From: Taklimakanibacter deserti
GTDB lineage: Bacteria; Pseudomonadota; Alphaproteobacteria; Rhizobiales; Aestuariivirgaceae
NCBI GenBank assembly: GCA_003574785.1
Contig: QORU01000014.1
Location: 124,001 to 188,000, forward strand
Length of the DNA stretch: 64,000 nucleotides
Direction: 5' to 3'
Shown here: positions 35,016-43,505 of the stretch, in pieces
Numbering within the stretch: the stretch's first letter is position 1
How the letters are laid out: each line of letters opens with the position of its first letter
Made by a program: the position numbers and the translations under genes
Notes under the pieces: model-generated
What the model was told of the DNA's origin: nothing
The model's database searches: none
Seen by the model: only the letters and a program-made list of their open reading frames with translations

Positions 35016-35942
35016 CTATCCGACCACGACACCCTTGGGCACCGAGAAGCCGCGCAGGAATTCCTTGACGCCCATGGCGCTCTTGCCTTCCCGTTGCAGG
35101 CTGAGGAACCGCACCGCCTGATCGCCGCACGCGATGGTGAGCTCGCCGTCGATCACCTCGCCGGGCTCGCCTTGGCCTTCCACCACTTCGCACCGATGCA
35201 CCTTGATGCGGAAGGTACGGCCCTCCTGGGCGAGCAGGAACCAGGCGCCGGGGAAGGGCGACAGAGCATGAATATGGTTGCGCACCGCGATGGCGGGCCG
35301 CGCGAAGTCGATCTCGCTTTCGGCCTTGTCGATCTTCTGGGCATAGGTGACGCCTTGATCGGGCTGGGCTGAGCAGTCGAGACCGCCGCGCTTGAGCTTC
35401 TTCAGCGCCTCGACCATGAGTGCAGCTCCCATATGCATGAGGCTGTCATGCAACTGGCCCGCTGTCGTCGACGGCAGGATGGGCCCGCGGCCCTGAAGGC
35501 AGATCGGTCCCGTATCGAGGCCTTCCGCCATGCGCATGATGGTAATGCCGGTCTCCGCATCGCCGGCCATGATGGCGCGCTGGATGGGGGCAGCTCCGCG
35601 CCAGCGCGGCAGCAGCGAGGCATGGACATTGAAGCAGCCTTTGCGCGGCGCATCGAGAATGGGCTTCGGCAGAATGAGCCCATAGGCGACGACGATGGCG
35701 GCATCGGCCGCGAGACCCGCGAAAGCCTTCTGCTCTTCTGCTGATTTCAGGCTCAGCGGCGTGTGGACTTCGAGATTGTGGGTCAGGGCATAATGATGGA
35801 CGGGTGTCAGCCGCTCGGCCATGCCGCGGCCCGCGGGCCTTGGCGGCTGCGAATAGACGGCCGCGATCTCATGGCCCGCCTCGATGAGGGCGGCCAGCGT
35901 GGGCACGGCGAAATCGGGCGTGCCCATGAAGATGAGGCGCAA
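35016..35942 (-). CDS. fmt: Methionyl-tRNA formyltransferase
   Basis: Formylates initiator Met-tRNA with 10-formyl-tetrahydrofolate. The product has 308 residues, near the family norm. It starts RLIFMGTPDFAVPTL, has the folate/active-site segment CFNVHASLLPRWRGAAPIQRA and the C-terminal OB-like domain from about 205. It lies 3 bases downstream of def on the same strand, the classic def-fmt operon for N-terminal formylation and deformylation. Confidence 0.95.
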   Translation of the reverse strand: MRLIFMGTPDFAVPTLAALIEAGHEIAAVYSQPPRPAGRGMAERLTPVHHYALTHNLEVHTPLSLKSAEEQKAFAGLAADAAIVVAYGLILPKPILDAPRKGCFNVHASLLPRWRGAAPIQRAIMAGDAETGITIMRMAEGLDTGPICLQGRGPILPSTTAGQLHDSLMHMGAALMVEALKKLKRGGLDCSAQPDQGVTYAQKIDKAESEIDFARPAIAVRNHIHALSPFPGAWFLLAQEGRTFRIKVHRCEVVEGQGEPGEVIDGELTIACGDQAVRFLSLQREGKSAMGVKEFLRGFSVPKGVVVG

Positions 35943-35945
35943 GCG

Positions 35946-36467
35946 TCAGGTCTCGCTGCGCTGAAGCTTCTGCGCCTTGACGAATTTCTTGACCACCCGG
36001 TCGCGCTTCAGCTTGGAGATATAGTCGATGAACAGGACGCCGTTGAGATGGTCGATCTCGTGCTGGACGCAGGTGGCGAGGACGCCCGCGCAATGCTGCT
36101 CCTTAGGCTCGCCCTGGCGGTCGAGATAGCGCACTTTGATCTCCTTGGGACGCGTCACCATGTCGAAGAATTCCGGGATCGACAGGCAGCCTTCTTCGTA
36201 GTCCGACTCCTCCGGGCTCGACCAGGTGATCTCGGGGTTGACGAGGAACAAGGGCTGCTTTTCCTCGCCCTCCTTGGAGATGTCGATCACGACCAGGCGC
36301 TTGGGCTCGCCGATCTGGACGGCCGCGAGGCCGATTCCAGGGGCGTCATACATGGTCTCCAGCATGTCATCCATGAGCTTGCGGGTCGCCGAATCGACCG
36401 TTTTCACCGGTTTCGACACGGTCCGGAGCAAGGGATCGGGCAGGACGATGATCTCGCGTTTGGCCAT
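35946..36467 (-). CDS. def: Peptide deformylase
   Basis: Fe/Zn metallopeptidase that removes the N-formyl group from new proteins. All three motifs are present: [18 protein letters not shown] (metal Cys) and QHEIDHLNG (HExxH). The 173-residue length is normal. ATG 36467 begins the conserved [15 protein letters not shown]; the frame is open 12 codons further. It lies between the caspase-like gene (60 bases upstream) and fmt. Confidence 0.95.
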   Translation of the reverse strand: MAKREIIVLPDPLLRTVSKPVKTVDSATRKLMDDMLETMYDAPGIGLAAVQIGEPKRLVVIDISKEGEEKQPLFLVNPEITWSSPEESDYEEGCLSIPEFFDMVTRPKEIKVRYLDRQGEPKEQHCAGVLATCVQHEIDHLNGVLFIDYISKLKRDRVVKKFVKAQKLQRSET

Positions 36468-36527
36468 GGTGCTTGAGATAGGCGATGGCCGGGAAGGGGT
36501 CAATGCGGGGGCTTGGATGCCCTGATT

Positions 36528-39233
36528 TCAGGGTTTACGGGCGAGATCGAGCAAGGAGCGGGTAAGCCCGAGCTGACGCTCGGCCCCCTGGAGGTCCACC
36601 GGCGTACCGGCGATCTGGAAGCCTTCGATGGCGCTCTGCGTGCTCCTTATGGCTTCCTCGAGATCGGCGGTGCTGTTCTTCCGGTAGCCGATGATCTGCA
36701 ACACCCGACCAAGCTCGTCCTGGGTCTTGGCCCAGGCCAGCGTGGTCGATTCCTGCCGCTGCACGCTGAGGGACTCTCGGAAAGCCTTGACGGCTTCTTC
36801 CAGACGGGCCGTTCCGCTCTCACGCCGGCCGAGCTTGTAAAGCGCGCGGCCCAGATTGTATTGCGCCTCGGCCCAGCCCTCTGGATCGGTTTCGCGCGAA
36901 CGGATCTCCAGCACGACGTGGAAGGCGGCGATGGCTTCTTCGAGCCTTTCCGCTGTCAGGTCATTCCCGCCAAGCGCAAGAAGGCCGGTCCCGACTTTAT
37001 ATTTTGCACTCGCCCAGGCATCGGGGTCACGCGCGCGCAAATCCCCGCTGAGCGCATTGCGAGAGGCTGCCTGCTTCCGCCTCGCGTCGTCGGAAAGTCG
37101 CGACGCCTCGCGCAGCGCCTTGTCGATCTTGGTCCAATATACGGGGAATCGTGTCTGCGGGGTTGCATCGAGCGCCGAACGGAACACGGAGGCCGCGTCA
37201 TCGAACAGAGCGGGATCGCTCTTGAGCTTGCCCAGGGACTTGAGCACCAGCCCGAGATTATATTGGGTGACAGCCCAATCAATCGGGGCGAGGTCGGATC
37301 GGCGCACCTCGAGTGCCGCCCGCAAGGCGGCTGCCGCCTCGTTCAGGAAGACTTCGCTGTTCTCGCGCGTCCCGATCGCATAGAGCGCTCCACCCAGATT
37401 TTGCATGGTCTGTCCCCAGCCTTCGGGGAAACCTTCACGGGTGCGCTCCGTCAACGCCGCGCGATAGGCGGCAACCGCCTGGTGCAACTTGGCGGTCCCT
37501 TGCTCTTTCCTGCCCAGCGTATGCAGCACGGTGCCGAGGCCGTGTTGCACGGCCGCCCAGTCTTGCGGCTTCGTTTTGTGATCGTACACGGAAAGCGTCG
37601 CGCGAAAGGCCTGAGCAGCCTCTTCATATCTTGTCGCGCTGTCCTCGAGGATGGCGAGCTCCAGCAGCGCGTTGCCGAGATCATATTGTGTTGCCGCCCA
37701 CTGGCCCTGCGGATCGCCAGCGCGGCTTGTGAGCGCGAAGGCTTGTCGATAGACCTCGATCGACTTTTGCAGGGTTTGTTTGTCGCCTGTTTCATAGCCC
37801 TGATGTTGCAGCATCGAGGCGGCGTTCATCTTGTACTCCCAGGCCTTGTCGACATCCCATTTCTGGGCCAAGTCGAATGCGGCTTCATAGTCCTGGGAGG
37901 CTGCGAAATAATCGAAAGCAAGGCCACCTGCACTGGCGCGCCGCGCATAGACGGCGGCATCGGCGAGGCGCTTTGCCTTGAGCTTCGCTTCCGCCCGGTC
38001 GACGGCGCCTTGCGTGGCGGCGACGCGAGTCACCGCCTGGTCGAGGAACTGCCTTGCCGTCGCGATGGCGCCTTCGGCAATGGCGCGGTCCGCCGCGGCG
38101 GCGAGACGGGTGATCTCGGGGTCATCGGCTTCGAGTGCCTTGCGCTCCGCCATCATCGTCTTGAGCTTATGGGCCTGATCGCGCAGGAGCTTCTCCAAAG
38201 CTTCCGGATCTTGCGGCATCTGCTTCTCGCCGAGAGCCCTGAGCACGCCATAGAGCGCATCGAGCGGCACACCGCCGTCCTTGGCGATGGTCTCGACCTG
38301 CAGCCGGCCGGCATCGGGCAAGGCGGCGATGGTGAGCAGCAGCTGGCGGCGCTCGCCGGTGATCAGCGCTTCTTCGCCTTTGGGTTCCTCAGGCGTTGCG
38401 CCGAAATAGAGGAGTCGCCTCAGGCTCTCATTCACCCAGGGCCGCTGCCGGCCTTGCGTCTTGAGATAGACCTCTTCCGTCACCATGCGCATGACGGTGC
38501 CGAATTCGGCCCCCTTCATCGCCGAGAGGTGGCGGATGAGGGCCGCGGCATAGGGGCTGTTGGCCCCTTCCGCGCCGTCGAGCGCCGCATGGCCGGGCTC
38601 GGCGGCATAGCCGATGACGATGCCAAGCGTATCCGTCGCGGCTGTCGCTTCAACCGGCACGGCGCCCTTGGGCGCGCCGAGGCCGGTCGCGCCGATGGGC
38701 ACGCCCGGCGAGGCAGCTTCCGTCTTGACCAGCGTGCCCGGCGGGAACGGATTGGTGCGGCAGGCATCGATGAGGAGGATGGTGACCGGCACGCTCTGCC
38801 TGATCTTCTCGATCGTCGCCGACAAGGGGGCCAGGCGCTCGCCGGCATCCTCGAGTGCTGCAAGATCGGCATCGACGGGGAGCAGGTAGTTCTCGCCGCC
38901 AGCCTCGATGCCATGGCCGGAATAATAGATGAGCGCGACGTCGGCACCTTCGGCATCCTCGGCGAAGCGCTCGAGATCGCGCTTCAGTTTCACCGCATCC
39001 CGGTCGGCCACAGTCCTCGCCTCGAAACCGAGACCGGTCAGAAGTTGGGTCAAAGCGCGCGCATCATTACCGGTATTGGCGAGCGGTGGCAGATGGCGAT
39101 ACCCCGATTGCCCGATTACCAGGGCGACGCCGTTCAGCCGCGGCGCCTCCTCGGCCAGCGCGAGCGAAAAGGCGAGGCCGAACCACAGCAGGGCTGCGCA
39201 GAGGAGGGCCGGGATCTTGGGTCTTGCCGTCAT
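36528..39233 (-). CDS. Exported caspase-like (peptidase C14) protein with long TPR-like tail
   Basis: A large protein of 901 residues. A signal peptide (about 1-27, FGLAFSLALA) precedes a caspase-like p20 domain at about 33-250. The catalytic dyad is visible: His107 in YYSGHGIEAGG and Cys158 in ILLIDACRTNPF. The central part (about 300-420) is helical, and residues 430-895 form repeated helical hairpins of TPR/Sel1 type (for example QYDLGNALLELAILEDSATR and QNLGGALYAIGTRENSEVFL). Such metacaspase-TPR proteins are known in alphaproteobacteria, with unknown substrates. It precedes def on the same strand by 60 bases. Confidence 0.85.
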   Translation of the reverse strand: MTARPKIPALLCAALLWFGLAFSLALAEEAPRLNGVALVIGQSGYRHLPPLANTGNDARALTQLLTGLGFEARTVADRDAVKLKRDLERFAEDAEGADVALIYYSGHGIEAGGENYLLPVDADLAALEDAGERLAPLSATIEKIRQSVPVTILLIDACRTNPFPPGTLVKTEAASPGVPIGATGLGAPKGAVPVEATAATDTLGIVIGYAAEPGHAALDGAEGANSPYAAALIRHLSAMKGAEFGTVMRMVTEEVYLKTQGRQRPWVNESLRRLLYFGATPEEPKGEEALITGERRQLLLTIAALPDAGRLQVETIAKDGGVPLDALYGVLRALGEKQMPQDPEALEKLLRDQAHKLKTMMAERKALEADDPEITRLAAAADRAIAEGAIATARQFLDQAVTRVAATQGAVDRAEAKLKAKRLADAAVYARRASAGGLAFDYFAASQDYEAAFDLAQKWDVDKAWEYKMNAASMLQHQGYETGDKQTLQKSIEVYRQAFALTSRAGDPQGQWAATQYDLGNALLELAILEDSATRYEEAAQAFRATLSVYDHKTKPQDWAAVQHGLGTVLHTLGRKEQGTAKLHQAVAAYRAALTERTREGFPEGWGQTMQNLGGALYAIGTRENSEVFLNEAAAALRAALEVRRSDLAPIDWAVTQYNLGLVLKSLGKLKSDPALFDDAASVFRSALDATPQTRFPVYWTKIDKALREASRLSDDARRKQAASRNALSGDLRARDPDAWASAKYKVGTGLLALGGNDLTAERLEEAIAAFHVVLEIRSRETDPEGWAEAQYNLGRALYKLGRRESGTARLEEAVKAFRESLSVQRQESTTLAWAKTQDELGRVLQIIGYRKNSTADLEEAIRSTQSAIEGFQIAGTPVDLQGAERQLGLTRSLLDLARKP

Positions 39234-39378
39234 GGACCGATCCGCCATCAGAGGAGCGGCTATTGGCCATCCTTGCCGTGGCGTCATCATGACAGCCCAA
39301 AGGCGCGGTCAAGGCAAGAGCGAAGGAACCCTCTCCGTTGCCGGAAAGGGCTGCAGGTCGGTTCAGCCTATCGAGCGA

Positions 39379-39699
39379 TCAGACCCCGGGCGGGCAGCGC
39401 TTCTCATGAAGGAGTATATCGGTCTTGATGCAGTCTTCGGGTGCGGCGGCGGTCGGCGTGACCGCCGGTTCGACGGCCTCCGGCGCGCTGGCTTCAGGCG
39501 CGCTGGCTTCGGGAGCAGCGGTGGTTTCAAGGGTGACGCCTTCCGGACACCGTTTCTCATGGAATTGCACCAATGTGACGATGCAGCCTTCCTGCGCGGA
39601 TGCGCCCGAAAACTGAGCGCTTGCGCCGGTGTAAAGCAGGGCTGTCGCCGCTCCGGCGAGACACATTCCTAAGAATGAGCCTAAGAATGAGAGTTTCAT
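39379..39699 (-). CDS. Small secreted protein with duplicated CxxTxxxxHEKRCPxGV motif
   Basis: Unrecognised 106-residue exported protein. A signal peptide covers about 1-28. Two 17-residue modules, CIVTLVQFHEKRCPEGV and CIKTDILLHEKRCPPGV, share C, T, HEKRCP and GV, and are joined by an Ala/Pro/Glu linker in which EASAP is repeated. Each module has two cysteines 12 apart, which could form a disulfide loop or bind metal with the His. The ribosome binding site AGGAGG lies 7 bases before ATG. It is co-directional with the caspase-like gene, with 145 bases between. Confidence 0.7.
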   Translation of the reverse strand: MKLSFLGSFLGMCLAGAATALLYTGASAQFSGASAQEGCIVTLVQFHEKRCPEGVTLETTAAPEASAPEASAPEAVEPAVTPTAAAPEDCIKTDILLHEKRCPPGV

Positions 39700-39835
39700 G
39701 TTTTTTCCTCCTTTATGAGCACATGGACACCGCGCTTACCCTGGGGCAGCGAGGCGGTGCGATGGGGAGTCAACGGCTATCTGAGCCTCTGGGTCCAACC
39801 GACTTGCCTTTTGCCGGTCAAGGCCCGATATAGGC

Positions 39836-39937
39836 GGCGGGAGGTTGGCGGCGGACGTGTCGCTCGCCAACCGGGTCAGGTCCGGAAGGAAGCAGCCCTA
39901 ACGAGTTTGGTACGGGTTGCCCGTCCAGCCTCCCGCC
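39836..39937 (+). ncRNA. ffs: Bacterial signal recognition particle RNA (4.5S, small type)
   Basis: An RNA of about 102 bases. The universally conserved domain IV core GGTCAGGTCCGGAAGGAAGC (39875-39894) has its symmetric-loop and GGAA tetraloop sequence. The ends pair as GGCGGGAGG (39836-39844) with CCTCCCGCC (39929-39937). It would bind Ffh to target membrane proteins. It lies 24 bases before dnaX, the classic order in many bacteria; exact ends are inferred from the terminal helix. Confidence 0.93.
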
Positions 39938-39961
39938 TAACCATAACCGGCAGGCTCGCCA

Positions 39962-41662
39962 GTGACCGAAGAGACAAGCGGCGCGAGCGCCCACGGTTAT
40001 CGCGTTCTCGCCCGCAAATACCGCCCCCAGACCTTTGCCGACCTGATCGGCCAGGAAGCGGTCGTGCGCACCTTGTCCAACGCCTTCGCCACCGGCCGCA
40101 TCGCCCAGGCCTATATGCTGACCGGGGTCAGGGGGGTGGGCAAGACGACGACCGCCCGCCTCATCGCCCGCGCCCTCAATTACCCGGGCGGTCCCTCGAT
40201 CGACATGCCGGAAGTGACGCCCGACTGCGAAGCCATCCTCGAATCCCGCCATATCGACGTGATCGAGATGGACGCCGCTTCCAATACCGGCGTCGATGAC
40301 GTGCGCGAGATCATCGAGGGCGTGCGCTATGCCCCGGTCCAGGCGCGCTACAAGGTCTATATCATCGACGAAGTGCACATGCTGTCGAAGAACGCCTTCA
40401 ACGCGCTCTTGAAGACGCTGGAAGAGCCGCCGCCGCATGTGAAATTCATCTTCGCCACCACCGAAATCCGCAAAGTGCCGGTCACCATCCTGTCGCGCTG
40501 CCAGCGCTTCGACTTGCGGCGCATGGAGACGCAAGTGCTGATGCAGCTCTTCGCCAAGGTCGCCAAAGCCGAGAAGGTGGCGATCGAGGACGAGGCCTTG
40601 CGCATGATCGCCCGTGCCGCCGAGGGCTCGGCCCGCGACGGCCTGTCGCTCCTCGACCAGGCGATCGCCTATGGCAGCGAAGAAGTGAAGGCGGCCGAGG
40701 TCGGCGCCATGCTGGGCCTCATCGACCGGGCGCGGGTCATCGATTTGTTCGATGCGGTGATGCGGGGCGACGCCGCGGCCGCGATCAAGGAGATCGAAGC
40801 GCAGCATGAGGCGGGCGGCGACCCGCACACGATGCTGAGCGACCTCGCCGATTTCGTCCATTGGGTGACGCGCCTCAAGGTGGCGCCCAGTGCCGCGGCC
40901 GATGCCTCGCGCAGCGAGGCCGAGCGGGTGCGCGGGCGCGAGCATGCCGAGAAGATTTCCATGCCGCATCTGACCCGCGCCTGGCAGATGCTGCTGAAAG
41001 GCCTGAAGGAGATCGAGCTCCATTCCGATCAACTGATGGCGGCCGAGATGGTGCTCATTCGCCTGAGTTACGCGGCAAGCCTGCCAACGGGTGAGGACCT
41101 GGTGCGGCTCGCACGCGAGACGGCGCCGCCCTCGCGCGACGAGCGCCCGTCGCCGCGGCCCGAGCGGGACATCCCGCCACCCACTGTCGAGGATGGCCAG
41201 CTCGCAGTGGCGTCAGAGCCGCAAGAGCGCCAGCCGGCGGAGCGCCCCCGAGAGACCCGTCCCTTCGCTCATTTGCGCGACGTCGTGGCCTATATCGGCG
41301 AGAAGCGCGACATCAAGCTCAAGAACCAGGTCGAGACGCTGATGCGGCCCATAAGGGTGAGCCCCGGCCAGATCGAGGTGGCGCTCGAGGCTTCCGCACC
41401 GCCTGGTCTCCCGGGCGAGCTCGCGCGCAAGCTCGAAGCCTGGACGCAGATGCGCTGGATGGTGCTGGTGACGAAGGACGGCGGCGAGAAGCCGCTCGCC
41501 CAGCAGAACAAGGACCAGCGCGACACGATCTTCCGCGAGACCCGCGAGCATCCCGATGTGCAGGCGATCCTCAAGCGCTTCCCCGGCGCCGAGATCGTCG
41601 ATGTGCGCGATTTTGATGCGGCCGCACCCCTGGCCGATGACCCAGCAGCTGAGAAGGATTGA
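39962..41662 (+). CDS. dnaX: DNA polymerase III subunit gamma/tau
   Basis: AAA+ clamp-loader subunit of 566 residues. The start is GTG 39962, giving EETSGASAHGYRVLARKYRP. The P-loop is LTGVRGVGKTTTARL and the DEAD-like box is YIIDEVHMLS; the sensor-1 and arginine-finger region is FATTEIRKVPVTILSRCQRF. The zinc-binding Cys cluster of most DnaX proteins is absent: between ALNYPGG and IEMDAAS only one Cys remains. That loss appears in some Rhizobiales. The linker is Pro/Arg-rich (about 380-435), followed by a tau-type C-terminal domain. It is followed 8 bases later by ybaB. Confidence 0.94.
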   Translation: MTEETSGASAHGYRVLARKYRPQTFADLIGQEAVVRTLSNAFATGRIAQAYMLTGVRGVGKTTTARLIARALNYPGGPSIDMPEVTPDCEAILESRHIDVIEMDAASNTGVDDVREIIEGVRYAPVQARYKVYIIDEVHMLSKNAFNALLKTLEEPPPHVKFIFATTEIRKVPVTILSRCQRFDLRRMETQVLMQLFAKVAKAEKVAIEDEALRMIARAAEGSARDGLSLLDQAIAYGSEEVKAAEVGAMLGLIDRARVIDLFDAVMRGDAAAAIKEIEAQHEAGGDPHTMLSDLADFVHWVTRLKVAPSAAADASRSEAERVRGREHAEKISMPHLTRAWQMLLKGLKEIELHSDQLMAAEMVLIRLSYAASLPTGEDLVRLARETAPPSRDERPSPRPERDIPPPTVEDGQLAVASEPQERQPAERPRETRPFAHLRDVVAYIGEKRDIKLKNQVETLMRPIRVSPGQIEVALEASAPPGLPGELARKLEAWTQMRWMVLVTKDGGEKPLAQQNKDQRDTIFRETREHPDVQAILKRFPGAEIVDVRDFDAAAPLADDPAAEKD

Positions 41663-41670
41663 GACGAGAG

Positions 41671-41994
41671 ATGAAGAATCTTGGCGCCATGATGAAGCAG
41701 GTGCAGGAGATGCAGGCCCGCATGCAGGACATGCAGGCGAAGCTCGGCCAGATGACGGTCACCGGGCAATCGGGCGGCGGTCTGGTGAAGGTGACGCTCA
41801 ACGGCAAGGGCACGCTGACCGGGACCGAGATCGACCAGAGCCTGCTCAAGGCGGAGGAGAAGGAGATCCTCGAGGACCTGATCGTCGCCGCCCATGCCGA
41901 CGCCAAGGGCAGGCTCGAGCAGCTTTTGGCCGAGGAGATGAAATCGATCACCGGCGGGTTGCCCTTGCCGCCCGGATTCCAGCTGCCGTTCTGA
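41671..41994 (+). CDS. YbaB/EbfC family nucleoid-associated protein
   Basis: A 107-residue DNA-binding protein that forms tweezer-like dimers. It has the Met-rich helical start [20 protein letters not shown] and the core [20 protein letters not shown], and ends in [10 protein letters not shown]. The ATG 41671 follows GAGACGAGAG. It sits between dnaX and recR, the conserved dnaX-ybaB-recR order, and is probably translated from the same mRNA. Confidence 0.94.
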   Translation: MKNLGAMMKQVQEMQARMQDMQAKLGQMTVTGQSGGGLVKVTLNGKGTLTGTEIDQSLLKAEEKEILEDLIVAAHADAKGRLEQLLAEEMKSITGGLPLPPGFQLPF

Positions 41995-42007
41995 CCCAGG
42001 GATCCAT

Positions 42008-42610
42008 ATGCGGCGCACCACCGGCCCCGAGATCGAGCGGCTCATCCAGGTCCTGGCCAAGCTGCCGGGGCTCGGGCCGCGCTCGGCCCGCCGCGCCGCC
42101 CTCCATCTCATCAAGAACCGCGAGAAGCTCCTGGTGCCCTTGACCTCGGCGCTCGAGGAAGCGCTGGACAAGGTCACCGTCTGCTCCGAATGCGGCAATG
42201 TCGACACCAGCGATCCTTGCACTCTGTGCCGCGATCCGCGCCGCGACCGAACCGTGATCTGCGTCGTCGAGGAAGTGGGCGACCTGTGGGCGCTGGAGCG
42301 GGCGGGCGCCTGGAGCGGGCTCTATCATGTGCTGGGCGGAACGCTCTCGGCCGTCGAGGGGGTGCGCCCTGAGGATCTCTCCATTGCCCGGCTCGTCGAG
42401 CGGGCAGGGCATGAAGGCGTCAAGGAAGTGGTGCTCGCCGTCAATGCGACCGTCGAGGGCCAGACGACGGCGCATTATATCATCGACCGATTGAAGGATC
42501 TGAACGTCGCCACATCGAGGCTCGCCCATGGCGTGCCGGTCGGCGGCGAGCTCGACTATCTCGACGAAGGCACGCTCACCCAGGCGATGCGGGCAAGGCG
42601 GCCGTTTTGA
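42008..42610 (+). CDS. recR: Recombination mediator RecR
   Basis: A 200-residue recombination protein of the RecFOR pathway. It has an N-terminal helix-hairpin-helix ([20 protein letters not shown]) and a C4 zinc finger with two CxxC pairs ([16 protein letters not shown]). The Toprim domain includes [17 protein letters not shown]. Its length is normal. It is the last gene of the ffs-dnaX-ybaB-recR block and is followed by an inverted-repeat element. Confidence 0.95.
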   Translation: MRRTTGPEIERLIQVLAKLPGLGPRSARRAALHLIKNREKLLVPLTSALEEALDKVTVCSECGNVDTSDPCTLCRDPRRDRTVICVVEEVGDLWALERAGAWSGLYHVLGGTLSAVEGVRPEDLSIARLVERAGHEGVKEVVLAVNATVEGQTTAHYIIDRLKDLNVATSRLAHGVPVGGELDYLDEGTLTQAMRARRPF

Positions 42611-42616
42611 CTTACC

Positions 42617-42742
42617 ACCCTCTCCCCGCAAGCGACCTTGCTCCGCCGAAGCGAAGCACCTTGCTCCATCGAAGCGAAGCACCTTGCTCCATCGAAGCGA
42701 AATCTCGGCTTCGCGAAGGCGAGAGCGCCGCGGGGAGAGGGT
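42617..42742. repeat. Inverted-repeat element enclosing three 23-base tandem repeats
   Basis: Perfect 13-base outer arms ACCCTCTCCCCGC (42617-42629) and GCGGGGAGAGGGT (42730-42742). Inside are three adjacent 23-base units starting ACCTTGCTCC at 42635, 42658 and 42681; units 2 and 3 differ only in the last two bases, and unit 1 differs from unit 2 in two. A CTTCGCGAAG palindrome follows. It lies between the stop of recR and the stop of the convergent methyltransferase gene, so it may also terminate both. Confidence 0.7.
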
Positions 42743-42749
42743 TAAAACG

Positions 42750-43268
42750 TCAGCTCTGCTCGGTCTTTTCCGCTGGCGGCGTTGCTTCCTTGAAGGTCTC
42801 TTCCTCGATGCGGATGCGCCAATAGAGGATGGCGGCATTGGCGATCGAGAAGCCGATCGCATACCACAACATGCCGAAGACCATGGGCAGCACGAAGATC
42901 TCGAGCGCCACGACGATGTAATTGGGATGGCGCAGATAGCGATAGGGGCCCCGGGCGACGAGGGGCTCGCCCGGCATGACGATGATGCGCGTCGTCCAGC
43001 GATCGCCGAGCGCCGCCACCACCCAGCCGCGCAGGGCTTCGATCGCCAGATAGACGAAGAGCCAGGTCCAGTTCACCTCATTGTCGCGCGCATAGATCCA
43101 CAGGCCGATGATCCAGGCGGCGTGGAGGACGACGATCAGCCAGTAATGGCCGCTGCCCGCCTCATAGCCGCCGCGCGCGAGGAGGCGATGGGTATTGCGC
43201 CGCGCGATATAGAGCTCGACCAGGCGCTGCAGCGTGACGAGCGAGAGGATAGTGAAATTGAGCCACAT
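42750..43268 (-). CDS. Isoprenylcysteine carboxyl methyltransferase (ICMT) family protein
   Basis: A 172-residue membrane methyltransferase with about four or five hydrophobic segments. The SAM-site signature GPYRYLRHPNYIVVALEIF and the late RIRIEEETF motif are typical of ICMT/SrsB-like enzymes. It lies downstream of a type III polyketide synthase gene on the same strand, as in srsAB-type operons where it O-methylates alkylresorcinols or alkylpyrones. A REP-like element separates the two genes, so coupling is inferred. Confidence 0.85.
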   Translation of the reverse strand: MWLNFTILSLVTLQRLVELYIARRNTHRLLARGGYEAGSGHYWLIVVLHAAWIIGLWIYARDNEVNWTWLFVYLAIEALRGWVVAALGDRWTTRIIVMPGEPLVARGPYRYLRHPNYIVVALEIFVLPMVFGMLWYAIGFSIANAAILYWRIRIEEETFKEATPPAEKTEQS

Positions 43269-43308
43269 CAGGAGGAAACTCTAAAGGTAAGGCGCCTCAC
43301 TTCACTTC

Positions 43309-43465
43309 CCTTCTCCCGCGCGCAGCGTGGGAGAAGGTGGCCGAAGGCCGGATGAGGGCTCTTTCGCGCAATGCACTCAGATTTCAACGGGTATTCCTTG
43401 TACAGACAAAGAGCCCTCACCCGCCCTTCGGGCACCCTCTCCCATTGCTTCGCAACGGGAGAGGG
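43309..43465. repeat. Pair of inverted REP-like elements
   Basis: Two hairpin-bearing copies face each other. The left has a CCTTCTCCC/GGGAGAAGG stem (43309-43317 with 43329-43337) and the right a CCCTCTCCC/GGGAGAGGG stem (43435-43443 with 43457-43465). They are bracketed inside by a perfect 12-base inverted repeat, TGAGGGCTCTTT (43353-43364) and AAAGAGCCCTCA (43408-43419). This GGGAGAAGG-TGGCCGAAGGCC-type sequence is a common Rhizobiales intergenic repeat. It separates the polyketide synthase and methyltransferase genes. Confidence 0.7.
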
Positions 43466-43505
43466 GGGAAGATCGGAGATGGCTTGCTCGCTCGATGATC
43501 AGGCA

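Noticed and set aside
36513..39428. Open plus-strand frame of about 970 codons opposite the caspase-like gene
   Set aside because: It mirrors the real minus-strand gene, has no recognisable domain, and its composition (Arg, Gly, Leu, His-rich) is typical of an antisense frame in high-GC DNA.
42635..42703. CRISPR-like direct repeats
   Set aside because: The three 23-base units are adjacent with no spacers, so they are a tandem repeat and not a CRISPR array; no cas gene is nearby.
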